A stretch of DNA of 64,000 nucleotides, taken from assembly GCA_017449745.1 (NCBI GenBank), contig JAFTFD010000379.1:1-64000 (forward strand). Direction: 5' to 3'. The position numbers and the translations under genes are program-made. A model generated the notes under the pieces. It was not told the DNA's origin and made no database searches. It saw only the letters and a list, made by a program, of their open reading frames with translations. Shown here in pieces: positions 43,961 through 52,247 of the stretch. The stretch comes from Lachnospiraceae bacterium. Lineage in GTDB: Bacteria; Bacillota; Clostridia; Lachnospirales; Lachnospiraceae. How positions within the stretch are numbered: the first letter of the stretch is position 1; every line of letters starts with the position of its first letter.

Positions 43961-45022
43961 TTACTGTAAGCAGTCCCTGATCGTGAGCAGCAGCATCTCC
44001 AGGATCTGTGAGTCATTTCCTCCTGCCCGGAGCCTCTGCTCTGCCAGCCCGAAGGCCTTCCGGATCCTTGCCAGATCCTCAAAAGAAAGGCGTCCTGCGG
44101 CGCTTATAATATACTGTACATCTTCATAAAAAATCAAGTCGCCCGTCCCGCGCGTGCTCTTGTATACGAGAATATCCCGGAACCAGTCCTGCATCCACTC
44201 CAGCATTCTGTCCGTGCTGCAGTCGACTTCCGCGGATCCCTCCCCGCCTGTCCTGATCCTGCCGGAGACGATCCTGTCCGCAAATCCGACGATCTCATAG
44301 CTGTTCGCTGACGCAAGATCTTTAAGAAATCCTGCCGCATAGGCGGGAAGCCTTAAGAGCTCGTCTGACTCCGCCATCCTGACCGCCATTCCGGGATTTC
44401 CGTGCGAGAGTCCCGCAATATATCCTGCGGCTTGCTCGTCCATCCCGTATTTTCGCCCGAGCCAGGCCTTAAGGTCTGCCGCCGGAACGGAGTGCATCCG
44501 CAGCAGCACGCAGCGGGAGAGCACGGTGGTCAGAAAGGAGGTCACTTTCTCCGCCAGAAGGAAAATGACCGCATAGGAGGGCGGCTCCTCCAGGGTCTTT
44601 AGCAGGGCGTTCTGGGCCTGCTGCGTCATACTCCCGGCATCCGGCAGGATATATACCTTATAGTCGCCCGAGTATGGCCTGATCATGACATCCGCTCTCA
44701 TCTCCCGGATATCATCGATTCCGAGAGCTGTCTGCTTATCAGCCTCATTCTTCTTCCGATGCACGATCCTGATCACATCCGGGTGGCTTTCCGACTCCAT
44801 CTGGATGCAGGAATGGCATTTCCCGCACGGATGCGGTACTCCGTCCCTGATCACCGGAGAGCTGCATTCCAGAACAGCAGCAGCCGTATACGCCAGCTGC
44901 TCCTTGCCCGTCCCTTTTTCTCCGCAGAGAATATACGCGTGGGAGAGTTTCCCGGTCACGATCGCATTCTGCAGATGGCCGGCAGCTTCCTTCTGCCCGA
45001 TAATGTCTGAAAAGCTGTACAT
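43961..45022 (-). CDS. holB: DNA polymerase III delta' subunit
   Basis: Clamp-loader subunit, 353 residues. Visible: SDIIGQKEAAGHLQNAI, Walker A-like GEKGTGKEQLA (about 35-45), the zinc cysteines CGKCHSCIQ, the Walker B equivalent VYILPDAGSMTQQAQNALLKTLEEPPSY (Asp-Ala rather than Asp-Glu, as expected for delta'), and TTVLSRCVLLRM. Order gmk-like, holB, ricT recalls Bacillus tmk-yaaQ-holB-yaaT. Confidence 0.93.
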   Translation of the reverse strand: MYSFSDIIGQKEAAGHLQNAIVTGKLSHAYILCGEKGTGKEQLAYTAAAVLECSSPVIRDGVPHPCGKCHSCIQMESESHPDVIRIVHRKKNEADKQTALGIDDIREMRADVMIRPYSGDYKVYILPDAGSMTQQAQNALLKTLEEPPSYAVIFLLAEKVTSFLTTVLSRCVLLRMHSVPAADLKAWLGRKYGMDEQAAGYIAGLSHGNPGMAVRMAESDELLRLPAYAAGFLKDLASANSYEIVGFADRIVSGRIRTGGEGSAEVDCSTDRMLEWMQDWFRDILVYKSTRGTGDLIFYEDVQYIISAAGRLSFEDLARIRKAFGLAEQRLRAGGNDSQILEMLLLTIRDCLQ

Positions 45023-45058
45023 AATAGTCCTTACGAATCAAAACAAAGCACAGATCCT

Positions 45059-45646
45059 TTAAGCAAAGGAGAGGATCCTTGCACGGATCTTGTCAACGCA
45101 CCTGTCAAAATCCGTATTGTCAAAGATCTCCGTGATTCCTGCCTCCGCTAGTTTTTCCTCTGAGAAATCTTCCATATCCGCGAGGAACCGGCGGCACATT
45201 TCCGCATATCTGGGGCGCTCGACTTCCCGCTCACGCTTCAGCGCTCTCTCCAGCCGCAGCCCGTCCTCAACATTCACGTAAAGAGGGACGACGCATTCTT
45301 CTCCGTAAAAGGCGCGCAGCGCCTTATAGGATTCCAGGGTCCCTATGAGCAGAACGTCCCTGCTGGCCGGATCGATCTGCCCGTCGTCACAGGTGTAGTA
45401 ATACCAGGGGCCGTAAAAGCTCTCATACATCCTGTACTCTATGATCCTGCCCTCGTTCCGGAAACGTTCAAACTCTTCCAGGGTAGTAAAATGATATTCC
45501 CTGCCTTCCTGCTCATGCTCTTTGATGGGTCTGGTCGTATAGGGCACCACCTTGTGCAGCCTGAGATCTTCATGACGGAGCAGCTCCTGGTAAATGGAAT
45601 CTTTGCCCGATGCGCTCTTTCCCATGAGACAGAATACATGATGCAT
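45059..45646 (-). CDS. Guanylate kinase-like protein
   Basis: A 195-residue P-loop protein: MHHVFCLMGKSASGKDSIYQ (Walker A GKSASGKDS, about 9-17), then VVPYTTRPIKEHEQEGREYHF, the GMP-binding block of guanylate kinase. The P-loop differs from the usual GPSGAGKG(T/S) and the C-terminal third diverges, so activity as GMP kinase is not certain; a paralogue may do the essential job. Start at 45646 (GGGGG upstream). It is the first gene of the long holB-metG run. Confidence 0.75.
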   Translation of the reverse strand: MHHVFCLMGKSASGKDSIYQELLRHEDLRLHKVVPYTTRPIKEHEQEGREYHFTTLEEFERFRNEGRIIEYRMYESFYGPWYYYTCDDGQIDPASRDVLLIGTLESYKALRAFYGEECVVPLYVNVEDGLRLERALKREREVERPRYAEMCRRFLADMEDFSEEKLAEAGITEIFDNTDFDRCVDKIRARILSFA

Positions 45647-45702
45647 TTTGTTTCCCCCAGTTCTTATGAATACTGTGAACAGTAACAGTATGCTTCTATT
45701 CA

Positions 45703-45941
45703 CGATCCGGACTGGCCATCCTGATGGACCGTGAATAGGCCAGTGTTACTATTCACGGTCCCTTCACAATGCATTCGCAAAACCGCGCGCAGAACGCGCG
45801 AACCAGCTGCTCACGCATCTGTGTTTTGCTCATGTGATGAAGGTCCCTGCTTCACAGGTCACATCAGGACAACCAGCACGTCTCTTACGTGCGAGCACGA
45901 CGATCCGGACTGGTCATCCTGATGGACCGTGAATAGTAACA
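45703..45941. repeat. MITE-like or REP-like structured repeat element
   Basis: TGTTACTATTCACGGTCC (45744-45761) and GGACCGTGAATAGTAACA (45924-45941) are perfect 18-base terminal inverted repeats enclosing about 160 bases packed with further hairpins (CGCGC/GCGCG near 45784-45800; GCACGT/ACGTGC near 45876-45893). A 36-base direct repeat, one mismatch apart, lies at 45703-45738 and 45901-45936 (CGATCCGGACTGG(C/T)CATCCTGATGG and on). No reading frame is convincing. It looks like a dispersed non-autonomous element; whether it recurs elsewhere cannot be seen here. Confidence 0.7.
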
Positions 45942-45944
45942 CTA

Positions 45945-47221
45945 GTATAATACATTTTAATTAACTATACATTTTAGCAAGCTGTGATATAATGCAAACA
46001 AGACAATACGGAGGTCCATTTGCATGAAATTCACACTTGAACAAAACCATAAAGCAGAGCTTGAAAAGCTTGCAAATTCGGGGATGACCCCGGTTGTTAT
46101 CGCTCAGAGAGCGAAGATCCTGCTCATGAAGGCAGATGGTAAATCTGCTTCATCGATTGCCGAGGAACTCGATGTTAGCCGGCATACCGCAGAGCTTTGG
46201 ATCAAGAAATACCGTGCCCGTTCAGAAGAAGACTCCATCGAGGATCTTCTTAATGTAGAAAAGGGCCGCGGCCGAAAAGAAGAAATCACTGGCGAGGCGA
46301 AAACCTGGCTGATCAGTATAGCCTGCACCCAGCCAAAAGATTACGGTTACGCTGCTGAGACATGGACAACCAAGGCCCTTACACAGCATATCAACAAGAC
46401 TGCGGTCGACGCTGGTTTCGACCGGCTTGCAACCATCACGGAATCCGGTGTATATCGGATTCTGGACAAATGCAAGATCAAACCATTCCGCATCCAGTAT
46501 TATTGTGAACGCCGGGATCCGGACTTCGACGATAAGATGCATAACGTGCTCCTGGTTTATAAACAGCTGCAAATGCAGTTCGACGAAGAAGGGAATCTTC
46601 TTCCATTCGATGAGGGCGAAGTCATCCACGTTGTATCGTATGACGAAAAGCCCGGAATACAGGCAATTGCAAACGTTGCAGATGATCTGCCGCCAACTGA
46701 GGAAAACGGTACAATCAAACGTGACTACGAGTACAAACGGCTTGGTACAGTATCATTACTCGCAGGGATTGACCTGCAGACAGGGGAAGCCATACCTCTC
46801 GTCAGTGACAACCATAATAGTGCGGACTACATCGAATTCCTTAAAATCCTTGATGCCAGGTATCCAAAGGGTGACACGATCCGGCTTGTGCTCGACAACC
46901 TTAAGGTTCATAAAGCGCAGAAAGTTGTAGAGTATCTGGCTACAGTCGAAGGCCGTTTCGAGTTTGTGTTTACACCGAAGCATGCTTCCTGGTTGAACCT
47001 TGTAGAATCGTTCTTCAGCAAGATGACCAAGCAGATGCTCAAAGGCATTAGGGTTAAATCCAAGGAAGAACTTGTACAACGCATATATACGTATTTTGAT
47101 GAGATCAATGCGGAGCCAGTTGTATTCCACTGGACATGGCATCTTGATGATATTGATCCCACTGAATCCGTCAAAACCGAGACACTATTGGAAATGTCCA
47201 GTTAATTGGAAAGCGCTATAC
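45945..47221 (+). mobile_element. IS630-type insertion sequence
   Basis: A 1277-base element flanked by TA on both sides (45943-45944 and 47222-47223), as expected for the TA duplication of IS630/Tc1 elements. The terminal inverted repeats, counted with flank, are 45941-45974 and 47192-47225 and agree at 26 or so of 34 positions, nine of them contiguous at the tip (ACTAGTATA). The transposase is intact. It has inserted precisely at the outer edge of the repeat element to its left. Confidence 0.88.
46024..47205 (+). CDS. IS630-family transposase
   Basis: A 393-residue DDE transposase. N-terminal HTH (about 20-65: SGMTPVVIAQRAKILLMKAD and SASSIAEELDVSRHTAELWI), a linker, then catalytic Asp207 (VSYDEKPGIQA), Asp291 (LVLDNLKVHKA) and Glu328 (LNLVESFFSKM). 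The frame is uninterrupted and about the full length for the family, so the element may still be active. AT-richer upstream sequence and codon use differ a little from the neighbouring genes, consistent with transfer. Confidence 0.95.
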   Translation: MKFTLEQNHKAELEKLANSGMTPVVIAQRAKILLMKADGKSASSIAEELDVSRHTAELWIKKYRARSEEDSIEDLLNVEKGRGRKEEITGEAKTWLISIACTQPKDYGYAAETWTTKALTQHINKTAVDAGFDRLATITESGVYRILDKCKIKPFRIQYYCERRDPDFDDKMHNVLLVYKQLQMQFDEEGNLLPFDEGEVIHVVSYDEKPGIQAIANVADDLPPTEENGTIKRDYEYKRLGTVSLLAGIDLQTGEAIPLVSDNHNSADYIEFLKILDARYPKGDTIRLVLDNLKVHKAQKVVEYLATVEGRFEFVFTPKHASWLNLVESFFSKMTKQMLKGIRVKSKEELVQRIYTYFDEINAEPVVFHWTWHLDDIDPTESVKTETLLEMSS

Positions 47222-47270
47222 TAGTATAACAAAATCTCCTCTTCATGACTAGCACACAGATGTCCGCACA

Positions 47271-47279
47271 TGGTATACT
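47271..47279 (+). promoter_or_regulatory. Extended -10 promoter of the flavodiiron gene
   Basis: TGGTATACT lies 53 bases before the ATG in the non-IS DNA just right of the insertion sequence. No good -35 box is seen. Confidence 0.4.
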
Positions 47280-47331
47280 ATATTAGTTATCCTTAAATTA
47301 TTTATGCTATTTTTTTGAAAGGAACACAGCT

Positions 47332-48558
47332 ATGTTTAATTATCAGCAGGCAGTGCAGGACACTTATTGGATCGGCGCAAATGACCGCCGTCTTGCTCTG
47401 TTTGAAAACCTGTTCCCGCTCCCGAAGGGAGTATCCTACAACAGCTATGCCGTTATAGATGAGAAGATCGTACTGTTCGACACAGCCGACGCCTCCGTAG
47501 GCGATCAGTACCTGGAGAACCTGGAAGCCGTTCTCGGGGGCAGAACGCCCGATTATCTTGTGATCCTCCATATGGAGCCCGATCACTGCGCTCTGCTCAG
47601 GAGCGTCATCAGCAGATATCCCGATATTACGCTCGCCGGCAGCGCCAAGGCCTTTGCCCTGCTCGGACAGTTCTTCCCCTCCCTTGCGGAGCAGAAGAAA
47701 CTTATTCTGAAAGAAGGCGATACACTCTGCAGCGGTGCACACACCTTCCGCTTTATCACTGCGCCCATGGTGCACTGGCCGGAGGTCCTTTTCGCCTATG
47801 ATGAGACGACAGGTGCCCTTTTCTCAGCGGATGCCTTCGGCACTTTCGGCACCATTGAGGGCGACATCTTTACGGACGTTGAGATCTTCCTGGATAATTA
47901 TATTGACGAGACCCGCCGTTATTATGCCAACATCGTCGGAAAATACGGACAGCAGGTCCAGGCAGTCATGAAAAAAACAGCAGGCCTTGACATCAAGGCT
48001 ATTCTTCCTCTGCACGGTCCTCTCTGGCATATAGGTGAGCATTCCAATATAATTCTGGATCTGTATCAGAGATGGAGCACCTACACGCCGGAAACTGACG
48101 ACGTGCTCGTGGTTTATGGCAGCCTCTACGGCCACACTGCGAGCGCTGCAGAGGCCTTTGCTGCATTCGTTGAAGAAAAGACCGATCTGAACGTCCGCGT
48201 TTTTGATGTCTCCAAGACAGATGTCTCCTATCTGATCGCGGAGGTATGGCGCTGCGCGAGGATCGTCCTCTTCTGCCCTACCTATAACAATGGCATTTAC
48301 CCTCCCATGAAGAATTTCCTTGATGATATGGAGGCCCTCGGCGTTCAGAACAGGACCTTTGCTCTCGCCGAAAACGGCAGCTGGGCACCTGTCTCCGGCA
48401 AGCTGATGCGCGAAAAGCTCAGCGGCCTTAAAAATTGTACGATCATCGAGGATACCTTCAGCTTCAAGAGTGCCCTGCATGCGTCGGATCTCGAAAGACT
48501 CTCCGCATTTGCAGACGTCGCTCTTGAGGGCGCCGATGATACCATAGATTTGTTTTGA
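47332..48558 (+). CDS. A-type flavodiiron protein (FprA/NorV-like)
   Basis: Reduces O2 to water and/or NO to N2O, protecting anaerobes. 408 residues. The lactamase-like diiron domain has ligands His80, Glu82 and Asp84 (HMEPDH), His148 (MVHWPE), Asp167 (SADAFG) and His228 (LHGPLW); the flavodoxin domain starts at about 255 with the FMN loop YGSLYGHTASAAEAF and CPTYNNG. GAAAGGAA before the ATG. It precedes a small TSCPD gene and murG on the same strand; no rubredoxin is adjacent to supply electrons. Confidence 0.95.
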   Translation: MFNYQQAVQDTYWIGANDRRLALFENLFPLPKGVSYNSYAVIDEKIVLFDTADASVGDQYLENLEAVLGGRTPDYLVILHMEPDHCALLRSVISRYPDITLAGSAKAFALLGQFFPSLAEQKKLILKEGDTLCSGAHTFRFITAPMVHWPEVLFAYDETTGALFSADAFGTFGTIEGDIFTDVEIFLDNYIDETRRYYANIVGKYGQQVQAVMKKTAGLDIKAILPLHGPLWHIGEHSNIILDLYQRWSTYTPETDDVLVVYGSLYGHTASAAEAFAAFVEEKTDLNVRVFDVSKTDVSYLIAEVWRCARIVLFCPTYNNGIYPPMKNFLDDMEALGVQNRTFALAENGSWAPVSGKLMREKLSGLKNCTIIEDTFSFKSALHASDLERLSAFADVALEGADDTIDLF

Positions 48559-48630
48559 TCTTCGGCAGAAGTCTATGCTGACGGACCGGCCTGCTGTATA
48601 CGGTACAGACCGGCCAGAAAGGAGTTCATT

Positions 48631-48882
48631 ATGATTTTCAGAACACATGGGACATGTTCTTCCGCGATCCATCTCGAGCTTGACAGCGACCATATCATCC
48701 GCTCCGTCTCTTTTGACGGCGGATGCAACGGCAATCTCAAAGGAATCAGCAAGCTCGTGACCGGCATGAAGGCAGAGGATGTCATTGACAAGATCGAGGG
48801 AACGACCTGCGGTTTTAAGAATACTTCCTGCCCCGATCAGCTGGCAAAGGCCCTCCGGGCCTGCCTTGCCCAGGAAGCCTGA
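48631..48882 (+). CDS. TSCPD-domain protein (TIGR03905 type)
   Basis: An 83-residue protein with the TSCPD domain, here ending in the signature KNTSCPDQLAKALRACLA and containing GGCNGNLKGISKLVTGM. The domain also occurs fused to class II-type ribonucleotide reductases; the stand-alone form has no known role. Ribosome site AGAAAGGAG ten bases before the ATG. It is likely co-transcribed with the flavodiiron gene 72 bases upstream and murG 33 bases downstream. Confidence 0.85.
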   Translation: MIFRTHGTCSSAIHLELDSDHIIRSVSFDGGCNGNLKGISKLVTGMKAEDVIDKIEGTTCGFKNTSCPDQLAKALRACLAQEA

Positions 48883-48915
48883 TAAGTGCTTTGTCTATAG
48901 ATTGGAGAATTTCCA

Positions 48916-49977
48916 ATGGGTAAAAAAATCGTTCTGACCGGCGGAGGCACCGCCGGTCATGTCACACCTAATCTCGCCCTCATTCCCTATCTGAGGGATG
49001 CCGGCTATGAGATCTATTACATCGGATCCATCAACGGAATGGAGAAAAAGCTGGTCGAAGACTACGATGTTCCTTACCTCGGCGTCGAGACCGGTAAATT
49101 CAGGCGCTATTGGGATCCCCAGAATTTTACGGATCCCTTCCGCGTCATCAAGGGCTTTAATGAGGCGCATCATTTCCTGCGCCAGTACAGGCCTAACGTC
49201 GTCTTCTCCAAGGGCGGATATGTGAGCGTTCCTGTCGTCCAGGCAGCTTCCTTACTGCATATTCCGTGTATCTGCCATGAGTCCGACCTGACTCCCGGTC
49301 TTGCCAACAAGCTCTGTACGCCTTTTGCGCACAAAGTCTGCTGCAATTTCCCGGAGACGATGAAGGACCTTCCCGCGAGCAAGGCGATCCTGACCGGTAC
49401 GCCGATCCGCGACGAGCTCTTTCACGGCAGCCGCGAGGAAGGCCTGCGGTTATGCGGTTTTACCGACGATAAGCCTGTCCTCATGGTCATCGGAGGGAGC
49501 CTCGGCGCCCTTTCCGTCAATATAGCTGTCCGAGAGAATCTCAAGGCCCTGCTGGAGGATTTCCAGGTGGTTCACATCTGCGGCAAGGAGAAGATGGACA
49601 ACCTGATGCTCACGATCCCAGGCTACAAGCAGTTTGAGTATGTCAAGGATGATCTAAAGCATCTGTATGCTATGGCAGACGTCGTCATCTCCCGGGCCGG
49701 CGCCAACGCGATCTGCGAGCTGCTCGCCCTGAAAAAGCCCAATATTCTGGTTCCTCTCCCCACAGGACGAGGCGACCAGAAGCTCAATGCTGCCTCCTTT
49801 GAGGCGCAGGGCTACAGCATCCGTGTAGATGATGACGACCTTCCGGACTGCATCGTGAGCAAGGTCCACGAGCTCTATGAGAACCGGCAGCATTATATTG
49901 ACGTCATGGCAACCAGTATGCAGGTAGCGTCCACCTCCATCATCATGGACCTGATCAATACGGAATCCCTTCCGTGA
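48916..49977 (+). CDS. murG: Lipid II synthase (UDP-GlcNAc transferase MurG)
   Basis: Adds GlcNAc to lipid I at the inner membrane face in peptidoglycan synthesis. 353 residues, GT28: N-terminal KIVLTGGGTAGHVTPNLALI, SKGGYVSVPVVQAASLL, HESDLTPGLANKLC, VIGGSLGALSVN (C-domain glycine loop), VISRAGANAICELLAL and LVPLPTGRGDQKLNA. It stands outside the usual mur-fts cluster, as seen in many Clostridia. A bidirectional-type terminator follows. Confidence 0.95.
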   Translation: MGKKIVLTGGGTAGHVTPNLALIPYLRDAGYEIYYIGSINGMEKKLVEDYDVPYLGVETGKFRRYWDPQNFTDPFRVIKGFNEAHHFLRQYRPNVVFSKGGYVSVPVVQAASLLHIPCICHESDLTPGLANKLCTPFAHKVCCNFPETMKDLPASKAILTGTPIRDELFHGSREEGLRLCGFTDDKPVLMVIGGSLGALSVNIAVRENLKALLEDFQVVHICGKEKMDNLMLTIPGYKQFEYVKDDLKHLYAMADVVISRAGANAICELLALKKPNILVPLPTGRGDQKLNAASFEAQGYSIRVDDDDLPDCIVSKVHELYENRQHYIDVMATSMQVASTSIIMDLINTESLP

Positions 49978-50037
49978 CCCGGCGGCCGGGCACATCGGCA
50001 CAGCTGTCCATTCTTGTGATACATATGCAAAATAAAG

Positions 50038-50085
50038 AAACGGCTGAAACCCATACTCATCTGAGCGGGTCTCAGCCGTTTTTAT
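50038..50085 (+). terminator. Terminator after murG
   Basis: AACGGCTGA-ACCC pairs with GGGT-TCAGCCGTT around a 14-base loop and is followed by TTTTTATT. It separates murG from the convergent ptsI gene. Confidence 0.88.
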
Positions 50086-50133
50086 TGTTGTTTTCCGGAA
50101 TGACAGATGCGCTGCCTTTATCCGGCAACCTGT

Positions 50134-51768
50134 TTATGACTGGCTTTTGGAAAGGTCAACGCTGCGGATGATCTTACGGAGCGGCAGGACGCTCTTCGGG
50201 TTCACGGACAGTTCGTCCACACCCATTCTGAGGAACGTCTCTGTCAGTGTCGGATCCGCACCGAGCTCGCCGCAGATCCCGACCCACGTGCCATGGCGGT
50301 GTCCGGCCTCGATGGTCATCTGGATCAGGCGCAGGACTGCAGGATGATGCGTATCGGAGAAGGGCTCCAGCTTAGCGTTCTGGCGGTCTATCGCACAGGT
50401 ATACTGTGTCAGATCGTTCGTGCCGAGGGAGAAGAAATCGACCTCTTCCGCGAGCTCATCAGCGCAAAGTGCTGCAGCCGGAGTCTCGATCATGATACCG
50501 ATCTCAATATCCTTGCTGTAGGAAACCCCTTCATTCGCCAGTTCGCGCTTGCATTCCTCCAGGATCTCCTTGCATTCCCTGACCTCTCTCAAGCTGATGA
50601 TCATAGGGAACATGATACCCAGTTTTCCATAGACGGATGCGCGAAGGAGTGCACGCAGCTGTCTCTTAAAGAAATCCTTTCTGGTCAGGCAGATGCGGAT
50701 CGCTCTGTAGCCGAGCGCCGGATTCTCTTCCTTGTCGAGATTCATGTAATCGATCGTCTTGTCCGCGCCGATGTCACAGGTACGGATGATGACAAGCTTC
50801 GGCGAAAGCGTCTCGAGAACGCGCTTATATGCCTGGAACTGGGAGTCCTCAGAGGGATCCTCGCTGCTGTTGAGATAAACAAACTCGGAGCGGAACAGGC
50901 CGACGCCTTCTGCATCGTTCTGCTGTACGGCGCCGATATCTGCCGGGCCTCCGATATTGGCGAAGACGCGGATCGTCTTACCATCTACCGTTGTATTTGT
51001 TTTTCCTTTAAGTTCCTGCAGCAGGGCTTCTTTTTTCAGGTCCTCGTTTCTCCTTGCTGTCAGGGAATCGATCAGATCCTGTGTAGGCTCGATGTAAAGG
51101 CAGGAATTATATCCGTCCAGGATCGCAAACTTGCCTTCCCAGTCATCCTCAATGCTCTTGCACTGAATAAGGGTGGGCAGATTCATGCTCCTGGCCAGGA
51201 TCGCCGTGTGGCTGTTGGAGCTGCCCTCTCTGGTCACCAGTCCCAGCAGGAGGGACTTATCGAGCTTGACCGTCTCTGACGGCGCAAGATCTTCCGCGAC
51301 AAGGATGGAAGGCTCCGTGCCCTGCAGACTGTCCGTATCGTTTCCGAGCAGGACGTCCAGCATAGCGTTTTTCAGGTCGATGATATCCGCGCTTCTTGCC
51401 TGGAAATACGGATCGTCCATCTCCCTGAACATCTCGGCGACGTTGTCAAATCCTTCCTTCGCCGCATACTCCGCGCTCTTTTTCTGCTCGGTCATGATCA
51501 TTTTGCAGGCGTCGATGAGGTCATCATCGTCCAGCATCATCTCATGCGCTTCGAAAATACCTGCGCTGTCCTCTCCCGCTTCCTTGAGCGCTTTCTCATA
51601 CAGGGCGTGCTGCTGTTCCTGGACCTTTAATCTGGCCTGCTCAAAACGGGCCAGCTCTTCGATCGGATCAGCTGCCGCCTCGCTGATCTCATATACCGGT
51701 GCTTTAAAAATATGCAGCTTTCCGATTGCGATCCCGTTGACGATCTTGATTCCGGTTGCTACTTGCAT
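50134..51768 (-). CDS. ptsI: PTS Enzyme I
   Basis: Phosphoenolpyruvate-protein phosphotransferase, 544 residues. The phosphorylated His187 lies in TREGSSNSHTAILARSMNLP; the PEP-binding domain has ANIGGPADIGAVQQNDAEGVGLFRSEF, FMNLDKEENP-like YMNLDKEENPALGYRAIRI, MIETPAAALCADELA and SLGTNDLTQY, with the C-terminal GICGELGADP. It receives phosphate from PEP and passes it to HPr, encoded just upstream. A strong hairpin lies between ptsH and ptsI. Confidence 0.96.
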   Translation of the reverse strand: MQVATGIKIVNGIAIGKLHIFKAPVYEISEAAADPIEELARFEQARLKVQEQQHALYEKALKEAGEDSAGIFEAHEMMLDDDDLIDACKMIMTEQKKSAEYAAKEGFDNVAEMFREMDDPYFQARSADIIDLKNAMLDVLLGNDTDSLQGTEPSILVAEDLAPSETVKLDKSLLLGLVTREGSSNSHTAILARSMNLPTLIQCKSIEDDWEGKFAILDGYNSCLYIEPTQDLIDSLTARRNEDLKKEALLQELKGKTNTTVDGKTIRVFANIGGPADIGAVQQNDAEGVGLFRSEFVYLNSSEDPSEDSQFQAYKRVLETLSPKLVIIRTCDIGADKTIDYMNLDKEENPALGYRAIRICLTRKDFFKRQLRALLRASVYGKLGIMFPMIISLREVRECKEILEECKRELANEGVSYSKDIEIGIMIETPAAALCADELAEEVDFFSLGTNDLTQYTCAIDRQNAKLEPFSDTHHPAVLRLIQMTIEAGHRHGTWVGICGELGADPTLTETFLRMGVDELSVNPKSVLPLRKIIRSVDLSKSQS

Positions 51769-51791
51769 CTCATATACCCCCTGTTTTTCAT

Positions 51792-51826
51792 AGAGCCCAC
51801 TTTGAGCATCTGCTCAGGTGGGCTCT
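51792..51826 (-). promoter_or_regulatory. Intercistronic hairpin between ptsH and ptsI
   Basis: AGAGCCCAC (51792-51800) pairs perfectly with GTGGGCTCT (51818-51826); inside, TGAGCA and TGCTCA extend the stem. No T run follows on the minus strand, so it more likely stabilises or partly terminates mRNA than ends it. Confidence 0.6.
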
Positions 51827-51882
51827 TTCATTCCGCTTATGGACGTTACTGATCCGTTTTACGTGTACACGCTCTTACAGGA

Positions 51883-52143
51883 TCAAAGGTTCTCTTTCAG
51901 GAACGCCTCGATTGCAGCAGCAGCTGCATCTTCATCTGCTCCGTCGACCTTGACTGTGATCTCATCGCCCTGCTTGATGCCCAGGCCCATCAGAGCCAGA
52001 AGCTTTTTAGCATCTGCAGCCTTGCCGTCTTTGTTCTCGATCATGACTGTGCTGGCATGCTCTTTGACTGCCTTGACAAGAAGTCCTGCGGGACGTGCGT
52101 GGATACCAACGGGATCTGTTACTGTGAACTTGAATTCTTTCAT
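51883..52143 (-). CDS. ptsH: PTS phosphocarrier HPr, lacking the regulatory serine
   Basis: An 86-residue HPr. His15, phosphorylated by Enzyme I, is in GIHARPAG. Aligned by eye with B. subtilis HPr, the segment around Ser46 (NLKSIMGVMSLGI) reads DAKKLLALMGLGI here, so the regulatory Ser46 is replaced by Lys (Lys47 in this protein). The first ATG with GGAGGG upstream (52143) gives His15 its standard number. It lies between the EIIBCA gene and ptsI. Sugar phosphorylation should work, but HprK control through this HPr should not. Confidence 0.93.
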   Translation of the reverse strand: MKEFKFTVTDPVGIHARPAGLLVKAVKEHASTVMIENKDGKAADAKKLLALMGLGIKQGDEITVKVDGADEDAAAAAIEAFLKENL

Positions 52144-52197
52144 TTTACCCTCCATTTTGTTGTCTATAAATTGCTTCCGATCTATTCGATCTGGCTC

Positions 52198-52223
52198 GCA
52201 CCGGGAAGGTCACCTCCCGGTGC
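52198..52223 (-). promoter_or_regulatory. Intercistronic hairpin between the EIIBCA gene and ptsH
   Basis: GCACCGGGA (52198-52206) and TCCCGGTGC (52215-52223) form a perfect nine-base GC-rich stem with an eight-base loop and no T run. Probable stabiliser or partial terminator in the PTS operon. Confidence 0.6.
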
Positions 52224-52247
52224 GGAGTGTACTGCACTGTATCCGGC

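Noticed and set aside
45703..45941. CRISPR array
   Set aside because: The repeats are few, unequally spaced and inverted rather than regular; no spacers or cas genes are nearby.
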